This document shows positions 17,785 through 27,537 of a DNA stretch of 64,000 bases, one piece after another. The position numbers and the translations under genes were made by a program. Source of the DNA: Prochlorococcus sp. AG-355-P16 (GTDB lineage Bacteria > Cyanobacteriota > Cyanobacteriia > PCC-6307 > Cyanobiaceae). Under the pieces are notes generated by a model, which saw nothing but the letters and a program-made list of their open reading frames with translations, was not told the DNA's origin and did not search any database. Position 1 is the first letter of the stretch. Every line of letters begins with the position of its first letter. Where the stretch lies: contig QCEQ01000006.1 of the NCBI GenBank assembly GCA_003278525.1, positions 1 to 64,000 of the forward strand, in the 5' to 3' direction.

Positions 17785-18404
17785 ATAGATCATCCTCAAA
17801 TAGAAGGCCAAGAAGAGGCTCTAATAGAAGTTATTATCCACCAAATCCAAGGGACATGGATTCTTATGGTCAAAGAAGCAATAGATTGCCCGCTTCTTCT
17901 GAACAAAAGATTAACTTTAATACTGGAACCATTGCCGTACTTGCTGGAGTATTAATTCTAGGAGTTGGTATCGGGAGTGCTATTACCAGTACAACTGATG
18001 GCGGGCAGGGAAATATAGCAAGTCAACAACAATTAGATATGGCTGTTCCAGATCCTGAATTTTGCAGACAATGGGGAGCTAGTGCTTTTGTAATTGATGT
18101 TGAAATGTATACGACTCTAAATCCATCTACGAGTTTTGTAACGCAACCAGCTCTTCAGCCAGGGTGTGTTATTAGAAGAGAGAATTGGACAGTATTACAA
18201 AAACAGGGCGCAATTAGTAATGAAGATGTAAGAGAATGTAAGCAAAGGATGAATACTTTTGCGTATATTGGTTCTATAAGAGATAAGCCAATAGTTAAGT
18301 GCGTTTATCAGACTGACGTAAATGAAAATAAATTTATAATAAAAGGTGATGGACAAGCTGAAGACGGCGGGGTAGGTATTAACAAAGAAGCAGTTCAGTT
18401 TTGA
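17781..18404 (+). CDS. DUF3172 family membrane-anchored protein
   Basis: A 207-residue conserved cyanobacterial protein of unknown function. The first 45 residues are rich in Arg, Ser, Asn and Pro. A single hydrophobic segment at about 50-68 ([19 protein letters not shown]) should cross a membrane. The rest is a globular domain with three to five cysteines ([33 protein letters not shown]). The start is a GTG overlapping the ndhM stop by 4 bp, which implies coupled translation and perhaps a link to NDH-1, though no direct evidence exists here. Confidence 0.85.
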   Translation: MNRSSSNRRPRRGSNRSYYPPNPRDMDSYGQRSNRLPASSEQKINFNTGTIAVLAGVLILGVGIGSAITSTTDGGQGNIASQQQLDMAVPDPEFCRQWGASAFVIDVEMYTTLNPSTSFVTQPALQPGCVIRRENWTVLQKQGAISNEDVRECKQRMNTFAYIGSIRDKPIVKCVYQTDVNENKFIIKGDGQAEDGGVGINKEAVQF

Positions 18405-18410
18405 TCGAAA

Positions 18411-19355
18411 TTATATATGCCTCAAAGGGCTTTCTAAACTTGCAAATTGTGGGAGAATGTTTTTCTTAAATACTTCTGATGCTCTTGATGTATATCTTGA
18501 CGGATTAGTAATTAATTTAAGTTCTCTTTTTACTTCTAAATCAGCAATGAATGCTTTGTGAATTGTTCCAGCCGATAATTCTCTTTCAATAGAAACAACA
18601 GGTAAAAAGGAAGCTCCTAAACCTGATTGAACTGCATTTTTAATGGCTTCAAGAGAGTTAAGTTCCATCTCAATTTTTAATCTTTGAATATCAAGCCCAG
18701 AATCTTGGAGGAGTTTATCAACAACTTTTCTTGTTGTAGATTGAGAGTCTAATGTTACAAAATTTAGTTTGTATAAGTCTTCTTTTAGAAGCTCTTTTTT
18801 GGTCGAAAGTGGATGTTTAGATGGTAAAACTAATGCTAATTCATCAGTGGCATACGGAATTACTTGAAGCAAATTTTCCAAATCTCCAGGTAATTGTCCG
18901 CCAATAATGGCTAAGTCAATTTGTCCATTGGCCACACTCCAACCAGTTCTTCTCGTACTATGAACTTGAAGTTGAACGGATACATCAGGGTATTTTTGTC
19001 TGAATAGTCCTATCATTCTGGGCATTAAGTAAGTACCAGTAGTTTGACTGGCTCCAATAACGAGAGTCCCTCCTTTTAAGCTATTTAAATCTTCAATAGC
19101 TTTGCAAGCTTCATCACATTGATTCAAAATTCGTTCGCAATATTCAAGCAATAGTCTCCCTGCTTCAGTCAATAGAGCCTTCCTACCTCCTCTATCGAAA
19201 ATTGTAATTTCAAGTTGTTTTTCTAGATTTTGTATTTGTAAACTGACGGCAGGTTGGGTTACATATAAGAGATCAGCAGCTTTTTTAAAACTTCCTTGAG
19301 CTGCTATAGCTTTTAATATTCTTAATTGGTCGAGTGTAAATGGTAATTCTGGCAT
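18411..19355 (-). CDS. rbcR: LysR-family regulator RbcR (CbbR type)
   Basis: Transcription regulator whose relatives control Rubisco or other carbon-fixation genes. The N-terminal helix-turn-helix includes [20 protein letters not shown] and [19 protein letters not shown]. The remainder is a two-lobed effector domain beginning [20 protein letters not shown], the pattern of the RbcR/CcmR subgroup. Length 314 fits. It is divergent from the Z-ISO-like gene; the spacer contains two adjacent palindromes that could be its operators. Confidence 0.9.
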   Translation of the reverse strand: MPELPFTLDQLRILKAIAAQGSFKKAADLLYVTQPAVSLQIQNLEKQLEITIFDRGGRKALLTEAGRLLLEYCERILNQCDEACKAIEDLNSLKGGTLVIGASQTTGTYLMPRMIGLFRQKYPDVSVQLQVHSTRRTGWSVANGQIDLAIIGGQLPGDLENLLQVIPYATDELALVLPSKHPLSTKKELLKEDLYKLNFVTLDSQSTTRKVVDKLLQDSGLDIQRLKIEMELNSLEAIKNAVQSGLGASFLPVVSIERELSAGTIHKAFIADLEVKRELKLITNPSRYTSRASEVFKKNILPQFASLESPLRHI

Positions 19356-19384
19356 CTATTATGCCTACAATTACTTATAATTCT

Positions 19385-19414
19385 AATGCTTAGGAGCATT
19401 CTTGTTAAGAACAA
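19385..19414. promoter_or_regulatory. Two adjacent palindromes between rbcR and the Z-ISO-like gene
   Basis: AATGCT-TAGG-AGCATT at 19385-19400 and TTGTT-AAG-AACAA at 19402-19414 are both perfect inverted repeats, centred about 16 bp apart. LysR regulators commonly bind such dyads upstream of themselves and a divergent target, so these are candidate RbcR operators. Confidence 0.45.
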
Positions 19415-19438
19415 AAATTATTTGAAAAATTTAAATAT

Positions 19439-20167
19439 ATGGAGACTCATAAAACTTCTCTAATAATCTTATTCTTGATACTTATTTTTGCGGTAATTCA
19501 TAGTGGTGGAGCTGCTTTAAGAAACAAAGCAGAATCTATTATGGGTCCTAGGTTATGGCGTTTATGTTTTGTTTTTTTAAGTTTGCCATCTGCAATTATC
19601 TTGATTAGTTATTTTTTAGCTCATAGATATGACGGAATCAGATTATGGAATTTACAGGGCAATAATTTTGTTTTTATGGTCGTTTGGTTCTTAACTGCAA
19701 TAAGTTTTTTATTTTTATATCCCGCTACTTACAATTTGCTAGAAATTCCTTCCGTTTTAAAACCTACAGTACGAATCTATGGAACTGGGATAATGCGAAT
19801 CACAAGACATCCACAAGCATTTGGTCAGATAATTTGGTGTTTTGCTCATACTTTATGGATTGGTACATCATTCACATTAATAACCTCTATTGGCTTGGTT
19901 TTGCATCACCTTTTTGCAATCTGGCATGGCGACAAGAGATTAGCAAATAGATTTGGAGAAGAATTTGAAAATTTTAAAAAAAATACTTCCATAATCCCTT
20001 TCTTGGCGATACTTGAGGGGAGGCAGGAATTTAAGATTAAAGAATTTTTTAGGTTATCTCAAGTTGGTATATTAATTGCAATAGGCGTACTTTGGTGGTC
20101 TCACCAATATATAAATATTGCTGTTAAAACATTTAATTCATCATTTTTGTCCGAATTTTTCAATTGA
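19439..20167 (+). CDS. NnrU / 15-cis-zeta-carotene isomerase-like membrane protein
   Basis: A 242-residue protein with about six membrane helices (for instance residues 6-24, 40-60, 75-95, 125-160 and 200-220). The family is NnrU; the plant member Z-ISO is a heme protein that isomerises 15-cis bonds in zeta-carotene. Conserved features include IHSGGAALR, the RITRHPQAFGQIIWCFAH segment and HHLFAIWHGDKRL, whose histidines could bind heme. Because crtB and crtP lie 2 kb away, a carotenoid role is plausible. The alternative is a membrane protein of unrelated function. Confidence 0.8.
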   Translation: METHKTSLIILFLILIFAVIHSGGAALRNKAESIMGPRLWRLCFVFLSLPSAIILISYFLAHRYDGIRLWNLQGNNFVFMVVWFLTAISFLFLYPATYNLLEIPSVLKPTVRIYGTGIMRITRHPQAFGQIIWCFAHTLWIGTSFTLITSIGLVLHHLFAIWHGDKRLANRFGEEFENFKKNTSIIPFLAILEGRQEFKIKEFFRLSQVGILIAIGVLWWSHQYINIAVKTFNSSFLSEFFN

Positions 20168-20200
20168 CAGTTTAAAATCAGAATATAAATTCTTTAAAAA

Positions 20201-22222
20201 ATGCCACAAGCTTCAGAAATTGCCTGGTTAATTCCCGTTTTCCCACTTATTGGAGCAGTGCTTTCTGGCTTAGGACTAATAAGCATTAACAAGAAAATTA
20301 ATAATTCAAGGGAAATTGTTTCTGTAGGTCTTATTTCTTGTGTTGGTATTTCTGCGGTAATTAGTTATAAAGCTTTAATTGAACAAGTCAATGGTTATCA
20401 ACCAGTAGAAAAATTATTTGTATGGGCCAATGCAGGGGATTTCACAATTCCTATGGGATTTGTCCTTGATCCTTTGGGGAGTGTAATGCTTGCGTTAGTA
20501 ACTACAATAACTTTGCTTGTAATGATTTACTCTCATGGTTACATGGCGCATGATAAAGGATATGTCAGATTTTTTACATATTTAGCATTATTTAGTAGTT
20601 CAATGATGGGATTAATAGTTAGTCCGAACTTATTAGAAATTTATGTTTTTTGGGAATTAGTTGGGATGTGTTCTTATTTATTAGTTGGTTTTTGGTATGA
20701 CAGGGATGGCGCTGCACACGCTGCACAAAAAGCATTTGTTGTTAATAGAGTGGGAGATTTTGGTTTATTACTAGGGATTCTTGGCCTATTTTGGGCAACA
20801 AATAGTTTTGATTTTAATGAGATAGCTGCTGGAATTTCTCAATCAATATCAGACAATTCGATACCGGTTTGGGCTGCTTTACTACTTTGTTTTTTAGTCT
20901 TTTTAGGGCCAATGGCAAAATCTGCTCAGTTCCCTCTTCATGTGTGGTTGCCTGATGCGATGGAAGGCCCTACACCTATTTCCGCACTTATCCATGCTGC
21001 AACGATGGTTGCTGCAGGGATATTTCTCGTAGCAAGACTTCAACCTTTGTATTCAATATTTCCCTCTATTCAATTTATTATTGCTTTAGTTGGCACCATT
21101 ACTTGTTTTTTAGGAGCTTCTATAGCTTTGACTCAAATGGATTTAAAAAAAGGTTTAGCCTACAGTACAGTTTCTCAGTTGGGGTATATGATGCTCGCGA
21201 TGGGTTGTGGAGCACCAGTAGCAGGAATTTTTCATTTAGTGACTCATGCTTGTTTCAAAGCAATGCTATTTTTGGGATCTGGTTCAGTAATACATGCTAT
21301 GGAAGAAGTAGTTGGCCATCAGCCTGTATTAGCTCAAGATATGAGATTGATGGGTGGTTTAAGAAAAAAAATGCCATATACATCAACGACATTTTTAATA
21401 GGTTGTGTAGCAATTAGTGGAATTCCCCCATTGGCAGGCTTTTGGAGTAAAGACGAGATACTAGGAAATGCTTTTATATCATTCCCAGCTTTTTGGTTCT
21501 TAGGACTTCTAACAGCTGGTATGACTGCATTTTATATGTTTAGGCTTTACTTCTTGACATTTGAAGGAGATTTCAGAGGGGATAATAAAGAATTGCAAAA
21601 AGAGCTTCTGATAGCCTCTAAAACAAACCTAGATGAAGAAAATGAAGAAGAGCATGAAGAACATGGCTCTATCCATGAGTCACCCTGGTCAATGACATTC
21701 CCCTTGGTATTTCTAGCTGTACCATCTGTAATCATAGGTTTTATGGGACTGCCATGGGATAGCAAAATTGCAAATTTACTAGATCCTGAAGAAGCAGAGG
21801 CTGCTGCACAAGCTTTCGAATTAAAAGAATTCTTGCCTTTAGCAATTGCGTCAGTATTTATTGCATCAACTGGAATTATTATTGCTTATCAGGCATATTT
21901 TATTAAAAAAATTAATTTATCAGTGTTGTTTGCCGAAAGGTTTCCTAGCTTAAATCGATTTTTATCCAATAAATGGTATTTAGATGACATTAATGAAAAA
22001 CTTTTTGTTAAAGGTAGTAGAAAACTTGCCAAAGAAGTCTTAGAGGTTGATTCTAAGGTTGTTGATGGCGTAGTAAATCTTACTGGACTTGTCACTTTAG
22101 GTAGTGGAGAAGGTTTAAAGTATTTTGAAACTGGTAGGGCTCAATTTTATGCTCTTATTGTTTTTGGAGGTGTAATCCTACTAGTTGCTATATTCGGATT
22201 TCAATCTCCTCAAGTATCTTAA
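20201..22222 (+). CDS. ndhF: NAD(P)H-quinone oxidoreductase subunit 5
   Basis: Large antiporter-like, proton-pumping membrane subunit of NDH-1. The protein has the GFWYDRDGAAHAAQKAF and HVWLPDAMEGPTPISALIHAATMV motifs of the subunit-5 group and many membrane helices. There is a hydrophilic, acidic insert near 480 (EENEEEHEEHGSIHE) and a long C-terminal arm. Length 673 suits the respiratory/cyclic NdhF1. ndhD follows directly, forming a pair of pumping subunits on the plus strand. Confidence 0.95.
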   Translation: MPQASEIAWLIPVFPLIGAVLSGLGLISINKKINNSREIVSVGLISCVGISAVISYKALIEQVNGYQPVEKLFVWANAGDFTIPMGFVLDPLGSVMLALVTTITLLVMIYSHGYMAHDKGYVRFFTYLALFSSSMMGLIVSPNLLEIYVFWELVGMCSYLLVGFWYDRDGAAHAAQKAFVVNRVGDFGLLLGILGLFWATNSFDFNEIAAGISQSISDNSIPVWAALLLCFLVFLGPMAKSAQFPLHVWLPDAMEGPTPISALIHAATMVAAGIFLVARLQPLYSIFPSIQFIIALVGTITCFLGASIALTQMDLKKGLAYSTVSQLGYMMLAMGCGAPVAGIFHLVTHACFKAMLFLGSGSVIHAMEEVVGHQPVLAQDMRLMGGLRKKMPYTSTTFLIGCVAISGIPPLAGFWSKDEILGNAFISFPAFWFLGLLTAGMTAFYMFRLYFLTFEGDFRGDNKELQKELLIASKTNLDEENEEEHEEHGSIHESPWSMTFPLVFLAVPSVIIGFMGLPWDSKIANLLDPEEAEAAAQAFELKEFLPLAIASVFIASTGIIIAYQAYFIKKINLSVLFAERFPSLNRFLSNKWYLDDINEKLFVKGSRKLAKEVLEVDSKVVDGVVNLTGLVTLGSGEGLKYFETGRAQFYALIVFGGVILLVAIFGFQSPQVS

Positions 22223-22344
22223 TTACAATTGTGTGTCTTCACTGTCCATTAGGGTGAAAAAATACAGAAAATTTCTAGAATTTATTTAAGACAATTTTCT
22301 TAATTAAATTGAGTACTTATTTTTATACACATTTTGCGACACAA

Positions 22345-23949
22345 ATGTTGGGAACTTTGGGGGCTGGATTGTCTAATTTTCCTTGGTTATCAGCTTCAAT
22401 TTTATTTCCAATTGGTAGTGCATTTGTGATACCTTTTTTCCCAGATAAAGGGGATGGCAAAGAGGTGAGATGGTTTGCTTTGTCTATTGCATTAATAACT
22501 TTTTTAATAACTGTAGGTTCATATATTAATGGCTTTGATATTAGTAATGAAAATGTTCAACTGAAAGAAACTATTAGTTGGCTACCAGATTTAGGCCTTA
22601 CTTGGTCTGTTGGCGCTGATGGTATGTCAATGCCATTAATATTATTGACTAGTTTTATAACTGCTTTAGCAGTTCTTGCTGCATGGCCAGTCAAGTTTAA
22701 ACCAAGGCTATTTTTCTTTTTGATATTGGTTATGGATGGTGGGCAAATAGCTGTGTTTGCTGTACAAGATATGCTTTTATTCTTTCTAACTTGGGAACTT
22801 GAGCTAATTCCCGTTTATTTATTACTGGCTATTTGGGGTGGCAAAAATCGACAATATGCAGCAACAAAATTCATTATTTATACAGCTGGCAGTTCTATCT
22901 TTATTCTTCTGGCAGCGTTAGCAATGGGTTTCTATGGTACAGAAATTCCTAATTTTGAGTTTTCTCACTTGGCAGCTCAAGATTTCAGTCAAAAATTCCA
23001 AATATTATGTTACGTAGGGCTTTTAATTGCATTTGGAGTGAAGCTTCCAATAGTACCTCTTCATACTTGGCTGCCAGATGCTCATGGAGAGGCTACAGCT
23101 CCTGTTCATATGCTCTTAGCAGGAATTTTACTAAAGATGGGGGGGTATGCTCTTTTAAGATTTAATGCACAATTATTACCCGTTGCTCATGCTCAATTTG
23201 CACCATTATTAATAGTTCTAGGGGTAGTCAATATAATTTATGCTGCCTTAACTTCTTTTGCTCAAAGAAATCTTAAAAGAAAAATCGCATATAGTTCGAT
23301 AAGTCATATGGGTTTTGTTCTTATTGGTATAGGGAGTTTTAGTAGCCTTGGAACAAGTGGAGCCATGCTGCAAATGGTTAGTCATGGATTAATCGGTGCA
23401 AGTTTATTTTTTCTTGTTGGTGCCACCTATGACAGAACAAAGACTCTTAAACTTGATGAAATGAGTGGTGTAGGACAAAAAATGAGAATCATGTTTGCCC
23501 TATGGACTGCTTGCTCTTTGGCTTCCTTGGCTTTGCCTGGTATGAGTGGATTTGTTTCCGAATTGATGGTATTTACAGGATTTGTTACTGATGAAGTGTA
23601 TACACTTCCTTTCAGGGTAGTTATGGCCTCTTTAGCTGCTATCGGTGTGATACTCACTCCTATTTATCTTCTTTCAATGTTACGAGAGATTTTCTTTGGT
23701 AAAGAAAATCCTAAATTAATCGAAGAACGAAAACTTATTGATGCAGAGCCAAGGGAAGTTTATATTATTGCTTGTTTACTTTTACCGATTATTGGAATAG
23801 GTTTGTACCCAAGATTAGTTACTGAAAGTTATATTGCTTCAATCAATAATTTGGTCGATCGAGATTTAACTGCGGTTAAAGGTGCTGTGAAAACAAATAT
23901 TTTTTCAGGAACTAAAACAAATGAGATCCTAAATGCTCCAAGAATATAA
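22345..23949 (+). CDS. ndhD: NAD(P)H-quinone oxidoreductase subunit 4
   Basis: Antiporter-like proton-pumping subunit of NDH-1, about 14 membrane helices. Motifs include [23 protein letters not shown] and [17 protein letters not shown] type sequence (here [20 protein letters not shown]). I chose ATG at 22345, which gives 534 residues and places the conserved [14 protein letters not shown] near the N-terminus as in relatives. A TTG at 22309 would add 12 residues. It forms a pair with ndhF. Confidence 0.93.
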   Translation: MLGTLGAGLSNFPWLSASILFPIGSAFVIPFFPDKGDGKEVRWFALSIALITFLITVGSYINGFDISNENVQLKETISWLPDLGLTWSVGADGMSMPLILLTSFITALAVLAAWPVKFKPRLFFFLILVMDGGQIAVFAVQDMLLFFLTWELELIPVYLLLAIWGGKNRQYAATKFIIYTAGSSIFILLAALAMGFYGTEIPNFEFSHLAAQDFSQKFQILCYVGLLIAFGVKLPIVPLHTWLPDAHGEATAPVHMLLAGILLKMGGYALLRFNAQLLPVAHAQFAPLLIVLGVVNIIYAALTSFAQRNLKRKIAYSSISHMGFVLIGIGSFSSLGTSGAMLQMVSHGLIGASLFFLVGATYDRTKTLKLDEMSGVGQKMRIMFALWTACSLASLALPGMSGFVSELMVFTGFVTDEVYTLPFRVVMASLAAIGVILTPIYLLSMLREIFFGKENPKLIEERKLIDAEPREVYIIACLLLPIIGIGLYPRLVTESYIASINNLVDRDLTAVKGAVKTNIFSGTKTNEILNAPRI

Positions 23950-23957
23950 TTTTTAAA

Positions 23958-23982
23958 TTAATGCAATATTGTTTGGCATTAA
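23958..23982 (+). other. Hairpin after ndhD
   Basis: TTAATGC at 23958-23964 pairs with GCATTAA at 23976-23982, a 7-bp perfect stem with an 11-base loop, 8 bp after the ndhD stop. The downstream sequence is A/T-rich but has no T-run, so a terminator role is uncertain. Confidence 0.35.
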
Positions 23983-24001
23983 ATAAATTAAAAGATATCT
24001 T

Positions 24002-24893
24002 ATGAGTAGATTTTATCTATTTCAAAATATCTTATTCTAATCCTATTGATAGGCAACAATTAGGCCCTAGATTATTAATTAAGTTTCTTCAAGACGCCGC
24101 AGGTAAAGGTGAGCTTGATCCATGGGATATTGATGTAATAAGTGTAATTGATAGTTTTTTAGACCAATACTCACATACTTTTAATCAATCTTCAAATAGT
24201 CAAATCTCATATCATAAGGATTTAGCTGAGACCAGCGAAGCATTTTTTGCGGCTTCCGTACTAGTTAACCTTAAGGCTCAGGTTTTGGAATCTGATGTTT
24301 TCAAAGAAAATTCTTCAGATTTTGAAGATGAATTTGAACTGGATGATCAAGATTGGATTGATAAAGAATTTGATATTCCAAAATATCCTGAAAAATATCT
24401 GAGGAGAAGATCAATTGCACAACCAATTCTTAAACGTACAACAACATTGGGAGAACTTGTAAGTCAGTTAGAGTCCATAGCAGAAATTATAGAAACACAA
24501 GATCTTCTGCTTATGAAGAGAAAAAGAAATAAAAAATATTCTGATAAGGCTTTAGTTTCTCAAGTAAAGTCATTAGCGCATCGCGAGAAACTTCCAGAAA
24601 CCACTAAAGCATTAGGTAAATTTATTGAAGGATGGGAAAATGCACTTCAATGGATAGATTTTGAATATTTAGTCAAGAAATGGCAAACAGTAGTAAAAAA
24701 TGATTTAGATAAAGATCGTTTGGGAGTTTTTTGGGCTTTGTTATTTTTATCATCTGAAAATAAAATTGAAATTAAACAAATTAATTCTTTATATGGCCCA
24801 ATTCAAATTAAAAGAATAATACCTGATGGTGGCATAGCTCAATTGCCTATAGAAAATCTTGAGGTAAGTAATACCTCTTCCTCGGCTGCTTAG
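24002..24893 (+). CDS. scpA: Segregation and condensation protein ScpA, disturbed 5' end
   Basis: ScpA is the kleisin subunit of the SMC-ScpAB chromosome condensation complex. The ScpA reading frame is open from 24006 and encodes QQLGPRLLIKFLQDAAGKG, ELDPWDIDVISVIDSFLDQY and SEAFFAASVLVNLKA, the family's conserved N-terminal half; the acidic middle and C-terminal winged helix follow. However, there is no ATG, GTG or TTG in this frame before 24285, which is too late. An ATG at 24002 would be in frame if one T of the TTTT run at 24011-24014 were missing. I therefore report 24002 as the probable ancestral start with a one-base frame difference. The alternative is a non-standard start such as ATA at 24027 or ATT at 24045. 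With the shift corrected, the protein has 296 residues. Confidence 0.8.
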
Positions 24894-24940
24894 AAGGTTC
24901 ATAAGTAATAAAGTATAATTTAAAAAATGGTTTTGAATTT

Positions 24941-26119
24941 ATGAAGGCAATGATACTTGCGGCAGGTAAAGGAACACGTGTTCAGCCTATTACGCATGTT
25001 ATTCCGAAACCGATGATTCCAATTTTGCAAAAACCTGTTATGGAGTTTCTCTTGGAACTTTTAAAAGAACATAACTTTAAGGAAATAATGGTAAATGTTT
25101 CTCATCTGGCTGAAGAAATTGAAAATTATTTTAGGGATGGGCAAAGATTTGGAGTAGAAATTGCTTATAGTTTTGAGGGAAGAATTGAAGATGGGGAATT
25201 AATAGGTGATGCTTTAGGATCCGCAGGAGGATTAAAAAAAATTCAGGATTTCCAAAAATTCTTTGATGAAACTTTTGTTGTTTTATGCGGTGATGCTTTA
25301 GTTGATTTAGATTTAACTCAAGCTGTTAAAAAACATAAGCAGAAAGGAGCTATTGCGAGTTTAATAACAAAGAAGGTAACTAAAGATCAAGTATCAAGTT
25401 ACGGTGTCGTAGTTTCAGATGAAACTGGTCGAATAAAGGCTTTTCAAGAAAAGCCAACAGTTGATCAAGCTTTAAGTGACTCTATAAATACAGGAATTTA
25501 TCTTTTCGAACCCGAAATTTTCAATTACATACCTTCCGCAGAGAAATTTGATATTGGAGCTGATCTTTTCCCTAAACTTGTTGAAATGGATTTACCCTTT
25601 TTTGCATTACCAATGGATTTTGAATGGGTAGATATTGGAAAAGTTCCCGATTATTGGAGTGCCATTAGAAATGTATTGCAAGGTAAGGTAAGGCAAGTGC
25701 AAATACCAGGTAAGGAAATAAAACCAGGAGTTTTTACCGGTTTAAATGTAGCGGCTAACTGGGAAAAGGTTAATATTACTGGGCCAGTTTATATAGGAGG
25801 CATGACTAGGATTGAGGATGGAGCAACTATTATTGGACCTTCCATGATTGGACCAAGTTGTTGCATTTGCGAGGGAGCAACTATAGATAATTCCATAATT
25901 TTTGATTATTCTAAAATTGGTAAAGGTGTAAGACTTATGGATAAGTTAGTGTTTGGTAAATATTGTGTAGGGAAAAATGGAGATCATTTTGATTTGCAAG
26001 ACGCATCTTTAGATTGGTTAATAGCAGATTCAAGAAGATCTGATTTGACTGAGCCATCACCTCAGCAGAAAGCTATGGCAGAGTTATTAGGCACTGATTT
26101 GATTAATATTCCAGATTAA
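24941..26119 (+). CDS. Sugar-phosphate nucleotidyltransferase (NDP-sugar pyrophosphorylase)
   Basis: Activates a sugar phosphate with a nucleotide for cell wall or glycogen-related pathways; the substrate cannot be read from sequence. The N-terminal half is the nucleotidyltransferase domain with MILAAGKGTRVQPITH (residues 3-18), LCGDALVDLD and FQEKP. The C-terminal third has imperfect hexapeptide repeats (PVYIGGMTRIEDGATIIGP) forming a left-handed beta helix. It resembles eukaryote-type mannose-1-phosphate guanylyltransferase/GCD1 proteins found in cyanobacteria. The 3' end overlaps that of the convergent metF by 17 bp. Confidence 0.88.
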   Translation: MKAMILAAGKGTRVQPITHVIPKPMIPILQKPVMEFLLELLKEHNFKEIMVNVSHLAEEIENYFRDGQRFGVEIAYSFEGRIEDGELIGDALGSAGGLKKIQDFQKFFDETFVVLCGDALVDLDLTQAVKKHKQKGAIASLITKKVTKDQVSSYGVVVSDETGRIKAFQEKPTVDQALSDSINTGIYLFEPEIFNYIPSAEKFDIGADLFPKLVEMDLPFFALPMDFEWVDIGKVPDYWSAIRNVLQGKVRQVQIPGKEIKPGVFTGLNVAANWEKVNITGPVYIGGMTRIEDGATIIGPSMIGPSCCICEGATIDNSIIFDYSKIGKGVRLMDKLVFGKYCVGKNGDHFDLQDASLDWLIADSRRSDLTEPSPQQKAMAELLGTDLINIPD

Positions 26120-26993
26120 GAGCAGCTTTTTCAATAATTTCAGGAATTAAATGCTCTGCTTTTACGGCCATTAGATGAACACCACTTGCAATATTGAAAA
26201 ATTCGTGAGCTTGTTCAGCTGCTATTTTAATACCTTCTTGTAATGGGTCTTTAGCATCTTTAAGACGATTTAAGATATTTACGGGGATGTTTGCGCCTGG
26301 AACGTATTTGTTTATAAATAGAGCGTTTTTGTAAGACTTTAATAGGAACACACCTGCAATTACAGGAATTTCAAGAGGATTGCTTATTTTTTCACAAAAC
26401 TCTATCAAATTTTCTTTTTCCATAACCATTTGAGTTTGTATAAATGCAGCTCCAGCCTCTTTTTTCTTTCTAATTCTTTTTTCTAAACTTCTTTGATTTC
26501 TGCAATTAGGATCAGCTGCAGCACCTGCAAAAATAAATGTTTTTTTATCGGAAAGTTCACCTAGAGTAGGATCAATTCCTTTATTGAAAGCTTGGATTTG
26601 TTTAAGCAATCTAACTGACTCAAACTCATGTACGGCTTTGGCATCTTGTTGATCCCCAGCTTTTACCGAATCACCGGTAATGCATAAGATGTTTCTAATT
26701 CCTAAAGCATTTGCTCCCAGAATGTCTGATTGTAAAGCAATTTTATTACGATCTCTACAAGAAATTTGCATTACTGGTTCTATCCCATTTTCCAGTAATA
26801 GTTTGGACATTGCCAGGCTGCACATCCGCATTACAGCTCTGCTTCCATCGGTTATGTTAACAGCATGTACCTTATCTTTCAAAAGTTGTGCTATCTTAAG
26901 AGATCTTATGGGGCTTCCACCTCTTGGCGGCATCAACTCTGCCGTTATTACCTTAGATTTTTTTTCTAAAGTCTGCTGAAGTTTTGATTTCAA
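26103..26993 (-). CDS. metF: Methylenetetrahydrofolate reductase
   Basis: FAD enzyme that reduces 5,10-methylene-THF to 5-methyl-THF for methionine synthesis. The 296-residue TIM barrel has the N-terminal VITAELMPPRGGS, HAVNITDGSRAVMRM, and an ILCITGD motif. FIQTQMVM and the PVIAGVFLL strand follow. Conserved elements match cyanobacterial MetF, which is shorter than plant versions with regulatory domains. Convergent with the sugar nucleotidyltransferase; divergent from the LuxR-type gene. Confidence 0.92.
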   Translation of the reverse strand: MKSKLQQTLEKKSKVITAELMPPRGGSPIRSLKIAQLLKDKVHAVNITDGSRAVMRMCSLAMSKLLLENGIEPVMQISCRDRNKIALQSDILGANALGIRNILCITGDSVKAGDQQDAKAVHEFESVRLLKQIQAFNKGIDPTLGELSDKKTFIFAGAAADPNCRNQRSLEKRIRKKKEAGAAFIQTQMVMEKENLIEFCEKISNPLEIPVIAGVFLLKSYKNALFINKYVPGANIPVNILNRLKDAKDPLQEGIKIAAEQAHEFFNIASGVHLMAVKAEHLIPEIIEKAALNLEY

Positions 26994-27070
26994 TTGCTTT
27001 TGTTTCCTAGTTGGTTAACAAGTGTACTGAGATTGCTAAACTTAATTAATATAAAAAAGGAACTGTTTAA

Positions 27071-27349
27071 ATGCAAATGGTTGAAGAAGAAGTAAACAAC
27101 ATTGATATGATGGGTCTCTCAGCAAGAGAGATGGAAATCATCGATCTAGTAGCTGATGGGCTTACAAATCAAGAAATTGCCGTAAAACTAACTATTAGTA
27201 AAAGAACTGTTGATAATCATGTAAGTAATATGTTTACAAAAACTGGATCTAAAAACAGAGTAGCACTTTTGAATTGGGCAATGGATAACGGCAAGATTTG
27301 TAGAGATGGATTCAATTGTTGTACACTTCCAGACTCTGATCAAGATTAG
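27071..27349 (+). CDS. LuxR-type DNA-binding protein without a receiver domain
   Basis: A 92-residue protein that is almost entirely a LuxR/NarL helix-turn-helix: LSAREMEIIDLVADGLTNQEIA, SKRTVDNHVSNMFTKTG and a helix VALLNWAMDNGK. It ends with a short cysteine-containing tail (CRDGFNCCTLP). Without a receiver it cannot be phosphorylated in the usual way, so control must be by expression, partner binding or the cysteines; this is inference. An AAGGAA ribosome site precedes the ATG. The 3' end overlaps the convergent small gene by 38 bp. The HTH resembles that of the response regulator at 38.6-39.3 kb. Confidence 0.88.
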   Translation: MQMVEEEVNNIDMMGLSAREMEIIDLVADGLTNQEIAVKLTISKRTVDNHVSNMFTKTGSKNRVALLNWAMDNGKICRDGFNCCTLPDSDQD

Positions 27350-27500
27350 TATAACCCTCTAATTTTTTTGTATCATCAGCCAAGTCCATTAGACAATAAT
27401 TTGTAGAACCTAATTCGAAGAGTTCAGCATATGCAATACATGCATCCTTGTCTGAATCAACAAATCTCAATATTCCTTCTTTGTCATAAAGTCCATACAT
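27312..27500 (-). CDS. Small conserved hypothetical protein
   Basis: A 62-residue protein starting MYGLYDKEGILRFVDSDKDA, with clustered acidic residues and a MDLADDTKKLEGY segment. I recognise this as a pattern shared by marine picocyanobacteria (conserved start YDKEGILRFV), from memory. It has no membrane segment or known domain. It overlaps the end of the LuxR-type gene by 38 bp on the opposite strand, and follows a terminator-like hairpin after the CYTH gene. Confidence 0.75.
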   Translation of the reverse strand: MYGLYDKEGILRFVDSDKDACIAYAELFELGSTNYCLMDLADDTKKLEGYTNLDQSLEVYNN

Positions 27501-27537
27501 CTGTAGAAAATAAAAATTACTTTTCTTAAATATAAAG

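Noticed and set aside
24285-24893. scpA beginning at the TTG at 24285
   Set aside because: This would discard the most conserved part of ScpA, which is plainly coded upstream in the same frame.
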